From NCBI GenBank assembly GCA_964472785.1, contig CAYYMH010000099.1, positions 1-6,991 of the forward strand: a stretch of 6,991 nucleotides of DNA, written 5' to 3'. Of this stretch, positions 3,722 to 6,991 are shown piece after piece. A program made the position numbers and the translations under genes. How positions within the stretch are numbered: position 1 is the stretch's first letter; each line of letters starts with the position of its first letter. The DNA comes from CAYYMH01 sp964472785 (GTDB lineage Bacteria; Zhuqueibacterota; Zhuqueibacteria; Thermofontimicrobiales; Thermofontimicrobiaceae). A model generated the notes under the pieces. That model made no database searches, was not told where the DNA came from, and saw only the letters and a program-made list of their open reading frames with translations.

Positions 3722-6574
3722 ATGGGTAAATCTCTCCACGTTTTGATTGTTGAAGATTCACCTGATGATGCTGAACTCCTTGTACTCAATTTAGAAAGAG
3801 GCGGTTTGCGCATCGAATGGGAACGAGTAGATACGGCTGATAAAATGCAGCAGGCAATTGATAAAAAACAATGGAATATCGTTATTGCTGATTATGTCAT
3901 GCCTCGATTCAATGGATTGGACGCGCTGAAATTAACGCGCCAAAAATATCCTGACTTACCTTTTATCATTGTTTCAGGTACAATCGGTGAAGAAGTAGCT
4001 GTAGAAGCAATGAAAACCGGGGCTCAAGATTACATCATGAAAGACAATATGACGCGATTAGTACCCGCTGTGAAACGAGAATTGAAGGAAGCAGCTTCCA
4101 GACATGAAAAACGGGAAGCGGATAAAAAAATTAAACACCTCAATCAAGTCCTGCTCGCTGTTCGTGACGTCAACCAACTTATTACTCGTGAAAAAAACAG
4201 AGAGCAACTGATTCAAAAAGCGTGTAATATCCTTATCAGCACAAGAGGCTACAACAGCGCATGGATAGCTCTTTTTGACGAAAACAAAAATATCATTGTT
4301 ACGGCTCAGGCAGGGATCGGAGACAAATTTAAACTTTTGCAGCAGCAGATGAAAAATGGAATTTTCAACAAATGCAGCAAACGAGTGTTAGCGCAATCCG
4401 CTGTCGCGTTAATAAAAGCGCCACACAAGGAATGTGAGGATTGCCCATTAATCAACACAGAACCAGACAGCCAAGCGATGACTATCAGGCTCGAATCCGA
4501 AAAAAAAATTTACGGATTGCTATCCGTTTGCATACCTGCCGGACTTGTTCAGCATGACGAAGAAAAAGAGCTTTTCAAAGAGGTAGCAGAAGATCTCGCG
4601 TTTGCACTCCATAATATCGGCGTTGAAGAAAAGCAGAGAAAAGCCGAGCAGGATTTGAAAAAAAGTGAAGAAAACTTCCGCTTTATTGCCGATAATTCAA
4701 TTGATACGATTTGGCAGTTGGATAAAAAATTGAAGTTCACCTATTTAAGTCCATCATTATATCAAGTTTCAGGCTATAAACCGGAAGAATGGATTGGCAC
4801 AGGCTTATGGGAACATGCCCCAAGGTCAGAGTTTTTTAAAATGGCTCGTCTTGCAATAAAAATGATAAAACAATACCAAACGTTTAAATATGTTTCTTTC
4901 GAAACCCAAATGTACGATAAAAAAGGCGAATTAATGCCATTAGAGATTTTAGCTAAACCGATGATAAAAAATGGTAAATTAATCGGATTACAGGGTTCGA
5001 CGCGAGATATTACCGAGCGCAAAAAAGCGGAACATAGCCTTAAAGCATCATTCCAAACAATCCAGCAGCGGGAAAAAGAAGTTTCCGCATTATTAGAAGC
5101 ATCCAGAGGTGTCATTGAAAGTGAAACTTTTGAGCAGGCTGCTCGTTCTGTTTTTGACGAATGTAGAAAAGCCATTGGTGCTCAGTCCGGCTATGTGGCG
5201 CTACTCCGGGATAACGAGAAAAGTAATGATCTTTTGTTTTTTGAGTCCGGCGGGATGTCAGGTGAGATTGATCCAAAGTTGCTGATCCCGGTTCGCGGTT
5301 TGCGGGCCGAGACTTACAAAAAAGGTAAAGCAATATTTGATAATGATTTCATGAACAGCGAATTGGGCAAATTGATACCCAAAGGCCATCTGGTGTTAAA
5401 TAATGTGTTGTTTGCCCCGTTAAATATTGAGAAAAAAACAGTGGGAATCATCGGTCTTGCCAATAAACCAACAGATTTCACAGCGGATGATGCGCGACTG
5501 GCTGAGGCGTTCGGAGATATTGCAGCAACTGCATTGGAAAGAACCCGGGCAAAAGAAGCCCTGCAGGAGAGTGAAGAAAAATACCGCATGATTGTCGAAA
5601 ATGCCCACGACGGTATCGAAATCACTCAAAACGACAAAATAATATTTTTCAACAATCAGTTTGCTGAAATGTTGGGATATTCAAAAGAAGAGTTAAAAAA
5701 TGTTGAATTTAGCTCTATCTTTACCAAACAGGCGATTGATGAACTTCATGAACGTTATCAAAAACGGGGAAAAGACAACAAAAAACTGCCACCCTATTAT
5801 GAGACGACATTTCAAAAAAAAGACGGCACGTCCATCAACGTTGGCATCAAATATGAAATCATTAATTATAAAGGAAAACCAGCGACCTTTGCTATCATAC
5901 GGGATATTACCGAACAGAAAAAAGCGCAACGACAAATCCAGCGAGACCTTGAAATCAAAGAAACACTGCTCAAAGAAATTCATCACCGCGTGAAGAACAA
6001 CCTGCAGGTTGTTGTCAGTTTACTCAACCTTCAATCAAGAAAACTCCATAGCAAAGAAAGTATCCGGGCGTTACAGGTTGCGGTGAGACGCATTTATTCG
6101 ATGGCATTGATTCACGAAAAGCTGTATCAATCCAAAGATTATTCTCGCATCAACTTTTCTGAGTACATAAAAAATCTATGCTCGGAATTAATGTATGCGT
6201 TTTCAGATAAACGCGCCAAAATCGATATAAACTTAAATATCGAAGATATTGTATTGGGAATCGATTCGGCAATTCCCTGCGGATTACTGCTGAATGAGAT
6301 TCTCACCAATGCAATAAAACACGCATTCCCGGAAAACAACGGAGGCCGAATTGATGTTACTTTTAAACAAAACGATGATCAATCTTATCAATTAACGGTA
6401 AAAGATAACGGTGTGGGCATATCAGAAGATGTTAATCTTGAAAAAACAGATTCGTTAGGTATGCATTTAATTGGATCTTTAGCCTCTCAAATCAACGGAA
6501 ATGTAAATATCGAACAAAATAATGGTACTATTATTACAATAAATTTCAAGGGGTACGAAAGTGGCGAAAACTAA
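3722..6574 (+). CDS. Multi-sensor histidine kinase, REC-GAF-PAS-GAF-PAS-HisKA_2-HATPase
   Basis: This 950-residue protein has no signal peptide or membrane segment, so it should act in the cytoplasm. Domains in order are a receiver (5-124; acidic Glu11/Asp12, phospho-acceptor Asp57 in IADYVMP, Ser85, Lys107), a charged probable coiled-coil linker (118-165), GAF1 (about 150-298), PAS1 (316-435, ending TRDITERKKAE), GAF2 (about 450-606), PAS2 (617-737, ending IRDITEQKKAQ), HisKA_2 (745-820; KEIHHRVKNNLQ, with His755 the likely phosphorylated residue and His754 adjacent), and the ATPase (N-box LNEILTNAIKHAFP 857-870, G1 DNGVGI 895-900, G2 SLGMHLIGSL 911-920). All kinase boxes look intact. GAF1 carries Cys218, Cys238 and Cys241 (ECEDC), a possible redox or metal site. 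The receiver at the N-terminus suggests it is itself controlled by another kinase. It is translationally coupled to the following receiver gene, its probable partner. The ligands of the GAF and PAS domains are unknown. Confidence 0.93.
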   Translation: MGKSLHVLIVEDSPDDAELLVLNLERGGLRIEWERVDTADKMQQAIDKKQWNIVIADYVMPRFNGLDALKLTRQKYPDLPFIIVSGTIGEEVAVEAMKTGAQDYIMKDNMTRLVPAVKRELKEAASRHEKREADKKIKHLNQVLLAVRDVNQLITREKNREQLIQKACNILISTRGYNSAWIALFDENKNIIVTAQAGIGDKFKLLQQQMKNGIFNKCSKRVLAQSAVALIKAPHKECEDCPLINTEPDSQAMTIRLESEKKIYGLLSVCIPAGLVQHDEEKELFKEVAEDLAFALHNIGVEEKQRKAEQDLKKSEENFRFIADNSIDTIWQLDKKLKFTYLSPSLYQVSGYKPEEWIGTGLWEHAPRSEFFKMARLAIKMIKQYQTFKYVSFETQMYDKKGELMPLEILAKPMIKNGKLIGLQGSTRDITERKKAEHSLKASFQTIQQREKEVSALLEASRGVIESETFEQAARSVFDECRKAIGAQSGYVALLRDNEKSNDLLFFESGGMSGEIDPKLLIPVRGLRAETYKKGKAIFDNDFMNSELGKLIPKGHLVLNNVLFAPLNIEKKTVGIIGLANKPTDFTADDARLAEAFGDIAATALERTRAKEALQESEEKYRMIVENAHDGIEITQNDKIIFFNNQFAEMLGYSKEELKNVEFSSIFTKQAIDELHERYQKRGKDNKKLPPYYETTFQKKDGTSINVGIKYEIINYKGKPATFAIIRDITEQKKAQRQIQRDLEIKETLLKEIHHRVKNNLQVVVSLLNLQSRKLHSKESIRALQVAVRRIYSMALIHEKLYQSKDYSRINFSEYIKNLCSELMYAFSDKRAKIDINLNIEDIVLGIDSAIPCGLLLNEILTNAIKHAFPENNGGRIDVTFKQNDDQSYQLTVKDNGVGISEDVNLEKTDSLGMHLIGSLASQINGNVNIEQNNGTIITINFKGYESGEN
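6548..6553 (+). promoter_or_regulatory. Ribosome binding site inside the kinase gene for the GTG-started receiver
   Basis: AAGGGG lies 7 nt before GTG 6561, within the last codons of the kinase. It supports the GTG as the true start and translational coupling. Confidence 0.7.
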
Positions 6575-6926
6575 CATTCTAATTGTGGAAGATGAATACA
6601 TCACTGCACTGGATATCCGGATTATGCTCATTCTAAAAGGCTACAATTCTTTCGATATTGTGTCAACGGCAAAGGAAGCGATAAAAATTGCTACTACGGA
6701 TAGGATCGATTTAGTGCTGATGGATATTAAGCTGAAAGGTAAGATGGACGGTATCGAAGCTGCACGACAGATTCAGGAAAAAACCGATATCCCGATCATT
6801 TTCATCAGCGGAAACACCAGTTTGCTGGAATCGGATCGCCTGAAGGCAGTCAACCCAGCAGGTATTATTAAAAAACCGATTACCGAATATAATTTGGAAG
6901 AGGCACTCAAAAAAGCGTTAAGCTGA
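6561..6926 (+). CDS. Single-domain response regulator (CheY-like receiver)
   Basis: The 121-residue product is one complete receiver domain with no output domain. It has the acidic pair Glu10/Asp11 in LIVEDE, the phospho-acceptor Asp55 in VLMDIKLKGKMDG, Ser83 in FISG, and Lys105 in IIKKP. The MDIKLKGKMDGIEAA block is typical of receivers paired with HisKA_2 or PAS kinases. It starts with GTG inside the kinase gene, overlapping it by 14 bp, with its own Shine-Dalgarno. Stoichiometric co-expression and phosphotransfer from kinase His755 to Asp55 are therefore the natural reading, though not shown by sequence. Lacking a DNA-binding domain, it would act by protein contact or as a relay intermediate, possibly also exchanging phosphate with the kinase's own receiver. 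The stop is TGA 6924-6926. Confidence 0.93.
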   Translation: MAKTNILIVEDEYITALDIRIMLILKGYNSFDIVSTAKEAIKIATTDRIDLVLMDIKLKGKMDGIEAARQIQEKTDIPIIFISGNTSLLESDRLKAVNPAGIIKKPITEYNLEEALKKALS

Positions 6927-6933
6927 CTTTTTT
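6909..6933 (+). terminator. Weak terminator-like structure at end of signalling operon
   Basis: AAAAAAG (6909-6915) can pair with CTTTTTT (6927-6933) around the receiver stop codon, with possible inner pairing AGC/GCT. The T run follows on the plus strand and an A/T-symmetric arm serves the other strand, so it could work in both directions. The stem is almost all A-T, which makes this a weak call. Confidence 0.35.
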
Positions 6934-6940
6934 CAGATTC

Positions 6941-6991
6941 TCACTTTCTGGTATCATTAATTGGAATTGCTGTATCAAAAACATCTCTTAA
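6941..6991 (-). CDS. Possible C-terminal end of a convergent gene (partial)
   Basis: On the minus strand the frame entering from the right edge reads LRDVFDTAIPINDTRK and stops at TGA 6943-6941. Sixteen codons are too few to prove coding, and I do not recognise the protein. It would be convergent with the receiver gene and share the 6909-6933 structure. It is equally likely to be noncoding. Confidence 0.2.
   Translation of the reverse strand, partial: LRDVFDTAIPINDTRK

Noticed and set aside
4549..5986. Minus-strand open frames of 63-133 codons opposite the kinase gene
   Set aside because: They are antisense to a well-supported 950-codon gene with intact domains and look like low-complexity mirror translations.

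Overview
The window carries a bacterial chromosomal segment, low to moderate in G+C with AT-rich intergenic DNA. No rRNA or tRNA gene is visible, so taxonomy rests only on protein flavour. A short CcmD-like protein next to CcmC, a MepA-like MATE transporter and a cytoplasmic multi-sensor HisKA_2 kinase would fit an environmental Gram-negative-type lineage, such as the FCB group or Calditrichota/KSB1-like bacteria. This is a weak inference.

Layout. Positions 1-2869 hold minus-strand genes. In transcription order they are dcd (dCTP deaminase), ccmC (heme handling for cytochrome c maturation), a ccmD-like small membrane protein, a probable hairpin terminator, and a MATE-family multidrug/Na+ (or H+) antiporter gene. 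The MATE gene runs off the left edge; 436 codons are open and only the extreme C-terminus is missing. Positions 2870-3051 are the AT-rich upstream region of dcd. Positions 3052-3188 are a 137-bp mini-element with TG...CA inverted ends. It has two tandem end-type repeats per side at a 23-bp period, like IS21-family ends brought together after loss of the transposase genes. Positions 3189-about 3718 are the wreck of an IS3-family transposase pair: the orfA C-terminus and the orfB N-terminus, with a nonsense codon, frameshifts and loss of the DDE domain. Positions 3722-6926 are a plus-strand two-gene signalling operon. It encodes a 950-residue cytoplasmic kinase (REC-GAF-PAS-GAF-PAS-HisKA_2-HATPase) overlapping by 14 bp a stand-alone receiver protein. 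A weak terminator follows, and the last about 50 bases may hold the tail of a convergent gene.

How the genes work together. The kinase and the single-domain receiver very probably form one phosphorelay: the kinase histidine phosphorylates Asp55 of the receiver, while the kinase's own N-terminal receiver may take input from elsewhere. CcmC and the CcmD-like protein should act together in heme delivery for c-type cytochrome assembly, but ccmA, ccmB, ccmE and ccmF are not beside them. dcd supplies dUMP precursors and appears to be only transcriptionally linked to ccmC. The most unusual part is the nested insertion-sequence debris at 3052-3718, which sits between two divergent operons and now forms the upstream region of the kinase gene.
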